Notes: generated from the letters alone by a model not told the origin. A stretch of 64,000 nucleotides of DNA from Petrosia ficiformis (GCA_947044365.1 OX345636.1:4174001-4238000), one strand, 5' to 3'; positions 10,687-23,525 are shown, numbered from the stretch's first letter. Made by a program: numbers and translations.

Positions 10687-12354
10687 TGATGTTAGATTAA
10701 AATATTTTATTATAGATAAAAAATTTGTATTACACTAATAAAGGTGAAAAATTTGCACCCCTACAAAAATTTACACCAATTCTCTATTTTACGCCCCTAC
10801 TTTCTAAATAAAATACGCTTTAGGGTAGTTAGTATACACCGCTGTTTTAACAGTGTATATGGTATATACAAGCATGCTGCAACAATGTATTGAAAAATGG
10901 TGTCCACTCTATCAGAGAACACACAAGGTGGATGTTGTTTCAACCAATTATTGGTTTGGTTATATATAGGGGTTGCATGTTTTTAATCCACCTTATGCAT
11001 ATCTGTCATGATGCTGCACTTGCATTATGAACATGATAATCAATTTTATAACTGAAAATATAAGAACAATTGATATTAGATTACTACGTAATTCGATAAT
11101 ACATTTGTAATTTTTATCAGAAACTTAATAAACATGTTTACAACAGAAAGTAGAAACTGTTATTATGTTCCTAATGGATAATACATATGTACTTTCCATT
11201 AGAAACATAATAAACATGTTTATAACAGAAACCACAAACAATCATTATGTTCCTAATGGATAATATATATGTGCTTTCACATAATAAACATGTTTACAAC
11301 ATATAGTAGAAACTATTATTATGTTCCTAATGTATAATACATATGTACTTTCCATTAGAAATATAATGGATATGTTTACTATGGGAAGTAAAAAATTGTT
11401 TTCCATTAAAAACAGGAGAATTTTGGCTTTCTAAATTCGTATAGATGCTTCATTATTAATAAAGTTATTATTTAAAATCACTATCCAGTTTCATATTATT
11501 TCTAACTTTTAACTGTACACATACAGGGCAGTGAAGCAGTAGGAAAAGGGTACAAATACCCCCTACCCCTGAAAGTAAAATTGGGAGGCAGGTGGGGAAC
11601 TAGTCCCTTCAAAACTGAACAAACAATCATATCTTTAAAACATCCATAACATACTGCATTGCAGCAAGACACATGCATAAATAAAGAAAAGCTGAAATTT
11701 GTCTTAGATATCCTGGAAATTAATTGTAAAATATTATGTCCTTGAAAATGGAAAATGTTATGAATATCATTGTAGGGTAGAGTTAGGGTTCAATCAATGT
11801 AAACTTAATATTGGAAGGCATTTCTTTATATTACTAAACCATGGACTTCCAATAGGACATATAAGTGCTTCAAGATACATTCCTGTACATTCACTCATAT
11901 CTGAATGTATACATGCTATTGTACTTCTGCATGATTCTATATACTATCTACAGTTTGATATATAAAACATACATATATTGTATATACAAGCATGCTGCAA
12001 CAATGTGTTGAAAAAAGGTGTCCACTCTATCAGAGAACCCACAAGGTGAACTGCTACAACTGAGTCATAAGTAGCTAATTAAACTATAAATTATGTATTA
12101 GTGTAGAATTGCAATCATAGTAGCTTTGTTCAGTAGACCACAGCAACTGAGATTTCCTGGACACAAATGTTTCTATATTTACTAGTTTATAAGAACATGC
12201 CAAACACACAGGAATAGAGTTTTAACATTAGCCATATTATCATTTATTTATTATTATTATTATTTTTTGAAATAACAAATATACCAAATGCTATATAATA
12301 CGTAAAGAAATGATGATTACAATGACTAGTTTAAGTGGTTTAAAAAGAATTTGG

Positions 12355-12470
12355 ATTGAGAGAAAGGTAAACAAGACTTGATTTCTGAAGAGAGAGAGTT
12401 CCATATTTTAACCATTTATGAAAAGTGGCAAATGTCTCAGTGCGACAGTAAATAGAGATTATAATCCTGC
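12355..12470 (-). pseudogene. possible LINE 3' end remnant
   Basis: On the minus strand the reading RTETFATF is followed, after a small shift, by VKIWNSLSSEIKSCLPF and SKFFLNHL. This resembles the conserved C-terminal end of LINE reverse transcriptases (basic/aromatic residues, then WNSL). It is short and broken. A 101-residue plus-strand ORF at 12418-12723 over the same region is not recognised. Confidence 0.3.
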
Positions 12471-13406
12471 GATGATAATTATTGAGAAGATAATGACATT
12501 TAGGTTAAAATTAAGTAGGGGCATTGTGAATGCAGCAGGAATCTTTAATAAATATACAGATACCTTTACCATAAATGATTTTTACTATTATTACAAATTG
12601 CATGGAAAATCAGGATATACCTTTTTATGTAAGAGGATAATTCGTGATACATTAAACGATAAAAATTATTATAGCATTCAAGAATGGAGAATTAAAGCAC
12701 CAGTAATTGTAGTTGCATCTTGAACCCTTCCACAAGGATATAGATGTGTTATCTATTAATGAACTAAATGATTATTTGCTCTGACATGACCATCTAGTCT
12801 CATTCCCAGACTGCCACACCCTATGGGCGAAAGATGGCCTGAAATATATAGCAGTTTTAAATTATTGGCTCAAGCATTAAATGTCCATTCCAATCAAAAA
12901 GGATGTTCATTGTTAATCAATGTCCTTTTTGGGCGGAAATGATGTTTAATGTTTTGAACTTTGGACCAAGAATTTGAGGAAACTATTCCCATGCAGACCA
13001 TCTTTCATCTGCATGACGGTCTGAGGACAAGACTATACAAAACATGATTGAAGAACTACACTCTAAGAATTAATTATAAGTTATGAAGGAAGGGTATGAA
13101 GACAGGCTATTTGTTCAAAAACGTCTTACAATGGCTTCCTTTTAATAAATTCATACTCTTGCTAAAGAGTAGTGTTAATATGTTAACTTTATTAATTAAT
13201 GAAACTTCTTGTTAAGGAAATTTGTTGCTGACCACATTTACTAATGCTTTGAGGAGCATTACACCAAATATCCAGTGGTACTTGAACAAAGGGTTGCATG
13301 CATATCCTACTTTCATATAAATAATTTATGCTAATAATAATAATAAATATGCTAATAATAATAATAAATATGCCAATTGATCATAATAATAATTTTGAAC
13401 ATGCAG

Positions 13407-13903
13407 GGTATAGGAAAATACCAAAAAGCTGTTGCTGATTATCTTACTGAATTGAAAATTATCAGTGGAGTAAGAAAGATAGAAATGTACGCCACTGAAA
13501 CACCATGTCGTGATGGTATTTCGATATCTTGAACGTTGGTTCTCACTATGTTGTATTTGAATGCAATATCCTACTTTTATATAAACATGCTGGGTACATT
13601 GATCATATTAATAATTTTGAACATGCTGGGTACAGGAGAATACCGAAAAGCTGTTGCTGATTATCTTACTGAATTGAAAATTGTCAGTGGAGAAGGAAAG
13701 TTAGAAACGTACGGCCCTGAAACACAATGTCGTGTTGGTTTTTCTACAAAATTAATGATATATTAGCTGCTGCTAAAGTTAATCTTGGGCTGTTTGGTAT
13801 TGCTGTTGAACACACTTTCAAAGTTAAACCATTGAGATATGTACTAGTGGATATTATAATCAACAAAGTGTCTGAGATTATTTCCACTCCAGAGAAAATC
13901 CAG
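13407..13903 (+). pseudogene. tandemly duplicated, decayed oxidase exon 4 copies
   Basis: The first copy starts at 13407 after CATGCAG and reads GIGKYQKAVADYLTELKI before a stop near 13531. The second, 222 bp later (from 13629), reads GTGEYRKAVADYLTELKIV, ETYGPETQ, then after a one-base shift INDILAAAKVNLGLFGIAVE, TFKVKPLRYVLV and KVSEIISTPEKIQ. The second copy has lost the acceptor AG (CATGCTG). Both match exon 4 of the minus-strand gene but lie on the opposite strand, so they descend from a separate gene copy, now dead. Confidence 0.7.
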
Positions 13904-13969
13904 GTTCACAGTACTTATAATTATGTTGTATCATTTATAATTATGATAATGCAGAGCCATAGAAATTAG

Positions 13970-15980
13970 CATTATTTCGCCGTATCACAATTGGAAGCCC
14001 GTGCATGCAGTGAATGTTTCAGATGTATATTTTTATTGGTTTCATTACACAGCATTGTGTATCTTTTTTGGCGCATATATCCTTTATTTAACATATTATA
14101 ATGTGTAATCGTCACATGATATTAAGGTGTGTGTGTCTAGCATCAAAATTTGTGATGATTCCAATATTATTCATTGTGTCAAATATGTGCACCATCTGTG
14201 TAAGGCTCACACTATTGTTTTTATATAGTGATATAAATTAGAATCCCTTGAAATTTGCTTATTTAGACTTTGTTTGATGGGAATTGGTAGTGGAAATAGC
14301 ATTTCATCCATTCCGAGGCATGGAGTTCTCAACATTGTTTCCATATTATATATGATGCTTCAGTAATGATAAGAGCTATAAATGACCCCATATCAGTACT
14401 ACCTCAAACTGGGTAACTGGGCATAATTACATGAAATAAGACATGTTTATATTGCACATAGCATGATATAATTATGACACTTTCTCATATTTAAACCCTA
14501 ATGACTTATCTATAGTTAATTGTTTTCTAAACATTGTTTAAGCTATATAGAATCTCGTTTCTACCAAGTTGATATTTTCCTGCTGCTATACTACACAGCA
14601 TCATGTTCTTTAACTTTCTTCAAAGAATGTAATACCTTGATACGATTCATTTATTCTTCCAGCATCCCAAGCTTTCTCTCTCACTAGAACTATATAGCTG
14701 TAAAGCAAGTCAAGTCTATATGCTATTTTAATCTCCTTTTGCTTTTTTTTGTACCCTAAGCTAACTTCAAAATAACATCAAGGGGTGGACACTTGAATCA
14801 AAGCACCACCAGACCACATCAACCAAATTATGGGCGTTTTGGACAATAGAATGCTGACATGCCTCCACCACACTTCAGTAATTTTGGGTGTGGTAGCTAC
14901 ATCCAAGATCCAGTGAATTTCAGTTTAATTTAGTATACTATTGAGTTGGTTCACCTCCTTTTGAAAATTACAACCTTATATAACTCAAATTTGTTATGCA
15001 TATACACAGTTAAGGTAGTTACGCCTATCATTTGGGTATGGTTGTTTAGGGGGGGTAGGGGGTGCACTTCGTCCATTATAATCAGCATGGTATATATTCT
15101 TCAGTTTCGACAAAAAACTTTAAAGTAAGGAGAGTGGACAATTAAAATTAATTAAAGTAAGAAGAGTGGATAATTAAAATACTAACTGTAGTAGTCTATT
15201 TTGTTTCAGGCATTAGAAATTTAGCTATGATTACTGAATCCAAAGTAATCAGGGATATTTTTTTTATCATAATATTATATCTCATTCAATATTGATGATA
15301 ATATGTCTCATATTATAACACTTTTTATGTTTTAGTATAATAGAGAAACTGAACAAATTATAATATATAAGATCATGAGAATCTGCACTTGTACAGAAAA
15401 CCATGACAACTTCATTCCGACAACAATTATAATGAACTACTTGGAGTACTATTTGGTGCTGTCTGTATTATTACGTAGCATTTTATATTTCACGAGAAAA
15501 TATTAGTAGCTATAATATTAATTTAATCTGGCTACCAACACATAATTAAAGAGCATGTAAATAATTATAATTGTTACGGTTGTAAAGTGAACAACAATAG
15601 TAATTTAATTGTTAAATAATTAGTCGGTGCAATGAGAAACATATAATGTCGTAATATGAATTATTCTGTTTGAGTCATGAGGTGTCCAAAAAGAATGGCA
15701 ATGTGTGAATTTCACACATTTGTCATATTGTATGCTGATTAATGACCATAACACCAATGGGGCTCGTTTTGTGATTATTCATGTCATTTAAATTGGATGC
15801 TTCTTCATCAGTTACCACACTATTTGTTAATCTCCAATTGGTGTTCATAACTTACAATATTATGTAGCTATAATTCAGTGTTTTGTCTCAGTTACTTCCC
15901 ACTAATAATAAGGTATGATGGGTTTCGATCTACAATTTTACCTAACAATGATAACTGAGAAGGTATAAGTTATTATATTA
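13970..15980. other. no gene seen
   Basis: AT-rich sequence with no reading frame that resembles a protein. A short local duplication (GTAAGGAGAGTGGA versus GTAAGAAGAGTGGA) lies near 15124-15175. Confidence 0.4.
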
Positions 15981-15983
15981 GAG

Positions 15984-16853
15984 ATGAAGATGTTACAATT
16001 TGACAAGGTTGGAGAATTCTCTGAGGCAAATAATATCACCAAAGAGGGTAAGAAAGCAGCAGTTTTGTTATTGATAATTGGACTCTCAGCATATCACACT
16101 TTTCAGAACTTATTAGTACTCAAGAAGACTCGAGAAACAAGAATATTTTCCTACAGTTATGGCCAAAAGAGATTTTGAATTTAAGGAAACTCCACAAGAA
16201 AACATGAGTGACAGACTACTTTGTTGATTTGAAGATCCTGTAATCTAGAAGACCCTTCTGTGAGAAGATAAACTAACTATTGGTTACTGGAGAAGAGCCT
16301 ACTTAGTTGTTACTTGCTGCATTGTCTACATCTAGATTTGAATTCAATTCTTCAACTTGAAGTCGAACCCCTATAAATACTGTTACAAAAATATGATAGT
16401 GTTTTTGAGAATAAGCTGTATTGGTATCACGAGAGAGTTCAAAGAAAAGATACATGTTGACAGAAATGCAACACCCTGTTTTCACAAAACTCATCATGTA
16501 CATTATCCTTTCTCTGATAAGGTGGAAGCTCAACTTGATCGTTTAAAAGGGTAAAATATCAGTGAACTTACATGTAACCTCTTCAGAGTGAGAAGCAGCA
16601 ATTGTGCCAGTGAATGCTGAAACATCACAGCCAATTAAAATCTAAATTGGCTGTGCATCTGACTTCTGAATTAGACCATTATCCTAATACTAAATGTGAG
16701 GATTTAACAAATTTTTTTTGGAGGAGTAACGTTCACAAAACTTGACTTAAGTCAATGATATTCTCATAGCAGGAGTGTCGGAAGATGAACACCTTACAGA
16801 ATTAAGGTTCTCCAAAAATTACAGTCTTTTTGGTTGAAGCTTTAAAAACAAGT
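15984..16853 (+). pseudogene. Ty3/Gypsy-like retrotransposon remnant, 5' part
   Basis: 15984-16178 encodes a gag-like stretch (EFSEANNITKEGKKAAVLLL). About 16465-16551 carries the segment just before reverse transcriptase (HYPFSDKVEAQLDRLKG). At 16732-16755 the start of the RT palm motif reads FTKLDLSQ and is followed at once by a stop. Many stops and shifts separate these pieces, so no protein can be made. Homology stops at about 16853, where another repeat begins, and resumes at about 18240. Confidence 0.7.
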
Positions 16854-17372
16854 GTGTATAGAGAAAAAAAAACATCCCTATGATTGCTTTACAAGTTTAA
16901 GTGAAGATAAAAGTATCCTTATGACTGCTTTGTGGTGTCCAGCAGTAATCATGGCTGGCTTCATCAAGCATGAAAGACAACAGCTTATTATAGTTATTAT
17001 TTTGATTATCTACTCTCCTGACCATTCAAAGGACCTTGTAGAACTTTAGGAATATATTTCAGGCAGAATAGCTAGCTATTAGTTCCAGTTTCTACGTAAG
17101 CTACACCATAGGCGTATCTGTTGTTTAGAAGATACCAGGGCAAATTAAAAATTCATGAGTTTATTAATAATTAATAATAAATAATAATTAATACGTAAGG
17201 TAATTGCGGGTAACGCCGGACACACCCAAACTTGGAACAGTTATACCTATTTCCTCCTCGTTCTCAACAAAGAGCAGCATTGCAACTACAATAGTTCTAC
17301 TGTCACTAGCTACTCACATAAGCTCTAAAATGAGCATGATACAATGAGTATGCAATACTATACAAATACGCG

Positions 17373-17414
17373 ATTCACACTAACGAGAAGTAGTACTACT
17401 ACTTGTTAGTGTGA
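17373..17414. repeat. imperfect palindrome, 20-bp stem
   Basis: ATTCACACTAAC and AAGTAGTA pair with TACTACTT and GTTAGTGTGAAT, with a 3-nt bulge (GAG) on the left side. It lies just 3' of the stop of the minus-strand ORF at 17422. Confidence 0.7.
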
Positions 17415-17421
17415 ATTGCTA

Positions 17422-17585
17422 TCACTGCCACTGGTCAAAGCTGATTGACCCAGTAGATGTAGAACTACATGCAACTGATGCATTCTCATGATTGGATGAA
17501 CTGTTGTTATTGTCTTGATGACCTGACTCCTCCTGAACTTCACCATCATTATCACTAGAGTCATGATCATCAGCTGTTGGAGCTA
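17422..17585 (-). other. possible C-terminal exon, acidic and Ser/Asn-rich
   Basis: On the minus strand, after an acceptor-like TTTTAG at about 17586, the frame runs about 54 codons to TGA: PTADDHDSSDNDGEVQEESG, then polar residues, ending SISFDQWQ. The composition is protein-like rather than random for this AT-rich region, but no upstream coding exon is recognised. It may be a captured or transposon-borne exon. Confidence 0.25.
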
Positions 17586-18018
17586 AAATTCAACTATTGT
17601 TACATCATTTTCTATGTTTATCCCTGACTGACCTTCATCTTCAAGTCTAATCCCACTAGCCTACTACAGATACTTTGTTACATTTTTAGGACTGCACGTG
17701 GGGCTTCTTATGGTTAATGAATAACATTACACTAAGCACTTGTGTGGGTGTGATATTATACGTAATAATAATTTAACAAAATTAATTTATGACAATAACA
17801 AGTACAAAATGTCGATCAGAGAGCAGCAACCCGGGCATTGCCCGGGTATGCCCGGGTCCAGATACGCATATGAGCTACACAGCTTTCTTTCTGCTGATGT
17901 GTAGAGCTTGATCGCGCGTTCTTTTACGTGCCACGCCCATTAATTGACTGAGCCCCCCGGGAATGATGTACTTCCTTAACTACGTATACAACGCATACTC
18001 GCATAGGTGACACAAACA

Positions 18019-18077
<59 letters not shown>

Positions 18078-18239
18078 ATACATCGAACCCGTGGGAAAGC
18101 AATCATAGGGATGGCCCTACGGGCCATAAAAAATTGTAAATTAAATGCTCCCTCTATTTCTCCTACCTACCTCCTTTCAAACTTGATGCCTAACGGTTAC
18201 ACCCTATGCCTGATAAAATGGAAGGGATTCTGAATGTTC

Positions 18240-19300
18240 ATGCTAAAGTTGCTTTTAGTTCTACTGCATGAGCTATTGTGGACAGTTTATTTCTAATTTG
18301 TTTACTATTCTGTATCTTCTTTGTGAATTATTATGCTTACAAATGGGACTGGAATGAATAAACAACAAGCTCCTCTAACATCCAAACAGTTATTAATGTC
18401 CACAAAATGTGTTAGTTCATTTTGATAGCCAGGAAGAACTGCTATATATGTAATGCTTCACTATATGGAATTGGAGCAGTACTCTCCCATCAGATGTGAA
18501 CAACCAATTGAGTTTGCCTCACATACACAGTGATACACTATCTCCAGCCAAATGTATAACCAATTTGAAAAGGAGACAGTGTCATGCATATTTGAGGTGC
18601 ATGAAGAAGTATCAATCATATTTACCCTTACTGATCACAAACCATTACTAACATTATTAGACTAACATCATACCAATGCTATTCATACCTCAAATAATAT
18701 ACAAAGATGTACTATCCTTTATCCAAGTATGATTAGTCATCATTCAAATCTACTTCATCTCACAGCCATTGCAATGCTGATACTCTTAGTCGACTATCCT
18801 TGGAGCTGTCTTCACAGCATCCACCCATATCGTCAGAAAATGTATTTCTGTTGTACAAATTATAAAGGACCAATATCAGTCTACAAAACGGAAATACTGG
18901 ACTAGAAGATGGAGTTGTTGTATGATGTAACAGAGTAGTTGTTTCAATCCATGGTCATCTACATACTCTGGACTAACTTCATCTCTGTCATCCAGGTATT
19001 TCACATATGAAAACATTGTCTTGAATATTTGCACACTAGAAATGGATAGGAATGGAGAAGATGTCTTGTACCATCTCGCCTGCCAACATATCAAGCCTCC
19101 ATAGTATATATGTTTACTCAGCTCAGTCTCCTGACAACTGTTGATATTGATAGCAGCAGTAACTTTGTAAGTAAAGAATTTGAAACTTCGAAAGAATGGA
19201 ATAAAACTTCTAACCTCTGCTCCATATCACTCAGCAAGTGGTTAGAAATAATAATCAAAAGTAACATGTCAAAATTGTTGTACTGTTCCATTGATTCAGA
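18240..19300 (+). pseudogene. Ty3/Gypsy-like retrotransposon remnant, RNase H and integrase part
   Basis: Readable pieces in order: RNase H start ASLYGIGAVLSHQM at 18455-18496 (the residue before it is Asn where an Asp metal ligand is usual), IFTLTDHKPLLTLL at 18618-18659, NADTLSRLSLELSSQ at about 18773-18817, and integrase core pieces SSNFVSKEFE near 19156-19185 and NGIKLLTSAPYHSASG at 19196-19243. Stops and frameshifts between them show it is dead. It continues the copy interrupted at 16853. No long terminal repeats were found. Confidence 0.7.
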
Positions 19301-19364
19301 AGACAGACCATCTCATTTTGTTGTATACTTTACCCCCTTCCAGCCATTATTTACAGTCAAAGCT

Positions 19365-22165
19365 GGATCTCTTAAGATTTGGACATGTTTAACATTTAGA
19401 CTATTTTAACATTTATTGGCCTATAATTATATTTTTGTACTGTTTTTTTACTTCTTTGTTTTCTTTATACATGACGCAGATAAGAAAATCTGTCATTTGT
19501 ATCAAATATTTTTGTACATGATAGTTATTATAGTCACAATAATAATTATAATATTTGTATACTACAAAATGTAGTAGCACAGCTTCAGATTAAATTTTGC
19601 AAATATTTAGCAAAATTGTTATGGATGGTATCACACCATACGTACATGCAAGAGCTGTCTAACTATGTAATTATAAAGTCACACAGTAAATGCTCATGAA
19701 TATTTACAGTAAAATTGCAATGATAATTGTAGGCTTATAAGTCCCTAATCAATTTTATTCAGGATGTCTGCTCCATTTAATGTCAGCAGCTCATACCAGT
19801 CAATTATTGTTGAAGCTAGAACAAAATTGACTTGACAAATACATACACAAATGTAAATTTATATACATGCATAGTTGCATACATACATATACATGAACTA
19901 TTGTTTTGCTATTTTATTCATGATATTCAACAGTAATTGACTTGCATGCGCTAGATGTAGAGTTGTGGCTATTTGAATGGATGCTACTATAAGTGTTCAA
20001 ACATAGATAGAAAGCAATGGTGCACAGCTTCCTTTTGGCATACTATAAAGCTAGCATAATTAGTGTCAAAGTTCGTATGTGTATAATAATGTATTTATGT
20101 ATTTGTGTATTTGAATATTAAAATATACATTCCAATATAATAATTATGTTCTAGTAATGATAGCTGAAGACACTGCTATAGGCTACACTCATAAAGACAC
20201 TGCTACAGGCTACAGATTACAGGCTACAGGCTACAGGCTACAGGCTACACTCGTAAAGAAACTTGACAGGCAAACATGAGTAATCTCTGTTTCTCAACTA
20301 AAATGATAAATTTGATTTCTTTTCCTTGATAATTGTCATGATAGCGACAAATCAGTGTAGATTGTTTTTTGAAAATCTCCCAACACAATAAACTTATTCA
20401 CTGTATTCTGTTGAAGTTTTAACTATTGCAAAGAGAATATAGGAAAATGATGTCAGTTTATGAAATGTAGTACTGTAAATGCGTATTTTGTGGGAAAAGT
20501 GTATATGTCAGCTGTTATTCTAAAGTAAAATCATACATAATTTTACTTTTGAATGTAATATGTGTTCATGGTAATACACTCATATACCCTGTGTAATACA
20601 TTTAAGAGAAATCCATTACTGGTTATTGATATGAAAACAGTGTTTCAGATCATTCTAGTGTTGTGAATCCATTAATTATATGTCTTTCCTTAATCTAAAA
20701 ATGTTTGTTGGAGGGAAAATTATTGTGATATTATTTCATTTCCCATTCAAACACCCATACTGTATTATTATACAAATACGTTACTGCATAAATATTGTGT
20801 GATGTTTGCATGAGGAAACAAAGAGGAAAGAAGGCATATATGAGTATGATCAAGAGTACATAATATACTCTTGGTATGATGAGAATGTCAGTGTTTGTTT
20901 GAACGAGAGGATAATAAATAAATGTATTTTTTAATTATCCTTCTGCCAAATACCAATTAAGAATGTCTAGATTAATGAAGAAGATATTCATTAATAATAG
21001 TATCTAAATACAGGTTAGATACTGTATTCGAGGTTTCTACGTGCAATAGAACTACCGCGGAAACTGTTTAATTACTGAGGGCGGAGCCCGAAGTAATTAA
21101 TGTTTCCAAGTTGCTAATGTTTGTCAATTAATGTTTCCAAGTTGCTAAACTTTCTCAGTTGATCTACAGATCCAGCCTTACAACAAACTTTGCTTCTGTT
21201 CATTGTGTGAAATTCCTATAGCAACATTGCAACAGGTTTACTAATGAATTAAAAGTAGGGATTTAGAAACCTCTAATTGACCAATCAGATTGCAGCATTT
21301 TAATGAGCTATAATCTAAATTAAATTCAATCATAATTATTTTAAGCCTGTATAATATGTATGAACAGGGAGTATTTGTGTGTATTACCATGGTCACATAT
21401 TATATTTCATAAAATTGTGTACTTTGAAATATAAACTGATATATTTTAGAAGCTTCTGTATCATCATTTCCAATACTAAATTTACTATTTCATCATTATT
21501 TTCCCTCAATTGTTCTTGTGGGAGTGAGTTAAAAGTTAAAAATCTTCTTTGGTGACAATAAAAGACTTTGTGGTTAATACTCACAATGTGTTCTTTCCTT
21601 TTTGTTTCCTTCTATTTAACAAAGATCACATACTATTCAGTATAACAGATTAGTGTAATGAAAATATAGGCTGTGAGTGATAGGTAATGTCAACTGCATG
21701 CATATAAAATAATCAATTTATTTGTTCGTACAGCTGCAATAAAGGAATGGCATGAATTTCAATGTAGTTTATCATACGGGTTGTTGTGGCTACAAGCATG
21801 ATGTTACTATATGACATCATGTGTCAAGTATTAAAATGTACACTACAATAAACTTAAGTTATGCATTTGCAGGTTTCCAAACCTTTTTGCTGTCAGGCAC
21901 AATCATTTTAAGTGGTAAAGTTGGTAAATTGTTTGTACAGTGTATGAAATATGAGTAGATAGCACCCTAAAATTATAATGTTTCAACTAATTGAGTTCGG
22001 CATTAATTAGCATGTGTGTATCTGTAAAAATAACATACACTTGGTGTACTGTGCAGGATTTAATAGCTAAGCTATAAACTTTATGAATGAATTGACATAA
22101 ACCTCCTGCAACTGCTAAGTCTGTTGCGTAGTATAGTATTAATCAGAGAGTACAATATATTTAGG
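19365..22165. repeat. segmental duplication, copy A (partner 56470-59970)
   Basis: From the GTTTAACATTTA block at about 19388 to TATTAATCAGAG at about 22150 this matches 56505-59965 in the same order and orientation, with many single-base differences. Copy A lacks the insertions found in copy B at 57011-57527 and 58581-58974, and has an extra ~300 bp at about 21005-21310. No ORF is conserved between the copies. Part of the block (21340-22000) is also an inverted relative of the repeats in the 39-51 kb array. Confidence 0.85.
20188..20252. repeat. 7-bp minisatellite (ACAGGCT)n
   Basis: CTACAGGCTACAGATTACAG is followed by four more ACAGGCT units. The run is absent from copy B of the segmental duplication (about 57908-57930), so it expanded after the duplication or was lost there. 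Confidence 0.8.
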
Positions 22166-22169
22166 CTGG

Positions 22170-23085
22170 CTCCGAAACCACAGAAGGCCGCAATACATTT
22201 TAATTGCAACTAATGAGCTGAAAGCCTGAAATCTCTATACAGATAAGTTTAAATACACATTTATCTATTGATATTGAGGGGTTTTATGTATCACAATATA
22301 TTCTAGAGGGGCAGAGAATATTGTTATAGTAGATTACCGGCAAGTACCAAAACTGGGGCCTTCCTATTTTACGGAACGGACCGGGGATAAACCTCCAACG
22401 ATCTTCGATCCCGTTAATAATGTTCATAGGCAATAACTGTTTAGTGATTACTTATAAATTACAATTTTTAACCTTTTAGTGATCGAATGTCATAAATTAA
22501 AGAAGTGTATAGCTACACGGCTAATTACTTGCATAATTTATAATTGTTGACAGTGTGTGTGTGTGTGCATAAAATCATAATAGCTTTACGTATATATATC
22601 AGTAATTACATATTACATAATATTAATTTTTATTATATGATAAGGTTAGTGGTGATATGTTGCACATGTCTGTGCTTCTTGTGAAAAAACGTTCACATGC
22701 ATGGATGGACAAGTTTAAAAGAAACATGAAACAACAACATTGTGACATTGGAAAGACAGAAATTCTTTTGTGCATTCAATTGTAACGAAGGTCCATTTCG
22801 AACATGCGGTGATATTCTACAGCACTGTAATACAGCACAAAACAGCATTCTAGGTAACACACACATCTGTAATACAACACACAACTGTAATACAAAACAC
22901 AACAGCAATCTAGGTAACACACACAGCATTATTATACAGATAATATCGTACATGTACAGCCAATATTAATGATGTATACACATTAATATTGGACCTGTTG
23001 AAGGGTGTTCTACTGTTACTACAATACATCTCTAGGTACACAAACATTAAAATTTGATTCACGGACAGAATTTAACCAGAAAAAC
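22170..23085. other. no gene seen; short CA-rich repeats
   Basis: Contains a (GT)n run at 22553-22568 and, at 22826-22925, repeated TAACACACACA / TGTAATACAACACA motifs. The two reading frames over this repeat are not credible proteins. Confidence 0.4.
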
Positions 23086-23340
23086 AAGATATACAGAGAA
23101 AAAAAACTATCCCTGTGATTGCTTGGTGTCCAGCATTCAGTAATCTCAGTTATCAAGCCTGAAACACAACAGCCTATTATAGTCATTATTTGATTACCTA
23201 CTCTCCTTGGTGGAACTTTATTTCAGGTAGAATAGATTCCTATTAGTTCCAGTTTCTACGTAGCTGCTTTCTCTCTCTCTTCCTTCTGCTGCAAAGAATT
23301 AGAGCGCGTTCTATCACGCGCCACGCCCATTAATCCCTGA
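23085..23340. repeat. dispersed repeat just upstream of the receptor-like gene
   Basis: 23085-23285 matches 16855-17110 (AGAGAAAAAAAACTATCCCT, TCCAGCA, TAGTTCCAGTTTCTACGTA). It is followed at 23313-23340 by GCGCGTTCTATCACGCGCCA and CGCCCATTAATCCCTGAG, shared with 17913-17950 and, inverted, with 3525-3570. It ends about 190 bp before the start codon of the next gene, so it may supply part of that promoter. Confidence 0.6.
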
Positions 23341-23525
23341 GTCTTCAGTATTGCTTAATTGTCAAAGGTCGTAGGAACAAATCACGTCTTCAGGTTGCTA
23401 AGGGTGTGACAGTAGTTTTTATCAGAAGAGGCGTGTCTACGTTTTTATCTAACCAGCTAACTTGCACCGCACAGTATTAACTCTAACCGCAATCATTAAT
23501 TACCACACCCTCTCTTAGTCTGCAA

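Larger units (their letters stand above)
9026..12050. repeat. ~1.1 kb direct duplication with internal 83-bp tandem repeats
   Basis: The stretch 8980-10000 is repeated at about 10970-11985 in the same orientation; the order and most bases are kept. A further partial copy starts at about 11985 (CAAGCATGCTGCAACAATGT, also at 10872). Each copy contains a minisatellite of about 83 bp units built on CATTAGAAACATAATAAACA (9112-9420 and 11110-11400). A short reading frame is preserved in both copies (see 9542 and 11527). Confidence 0.75.
16855..18130. mobile_element. ~1.3 kb insertion nested in the Gypsy remnant
   Basis: This block separates the RT part from the RNase H part of the Gypsy remnant. 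Its left end (TAGAGAAAAAAAAACATCCC, then GGTGTCCAGCA) is repeated at 23085-23215 and, inverted, near 36900-36960. Its right end (17890-18130, with a TA run at 18024-18077 and GGAAAGCAATCATAGGGATG) matches the arms of the element at 3391-4271. Inside are a palindrome at 17373-17414, a CCCGGG-rich direct repeat at 17829-17857 and a possible small exon at 17422-17585. Exact borders and target duplication are not proven. Confidence 0.5.

Noticed and set aside
22693..22969. Two overlapping opposite-strand ORFs with Cys/Asn repeats
   Set aside because: They come from a short CA-rich repeat and have no start context or homology pattern.
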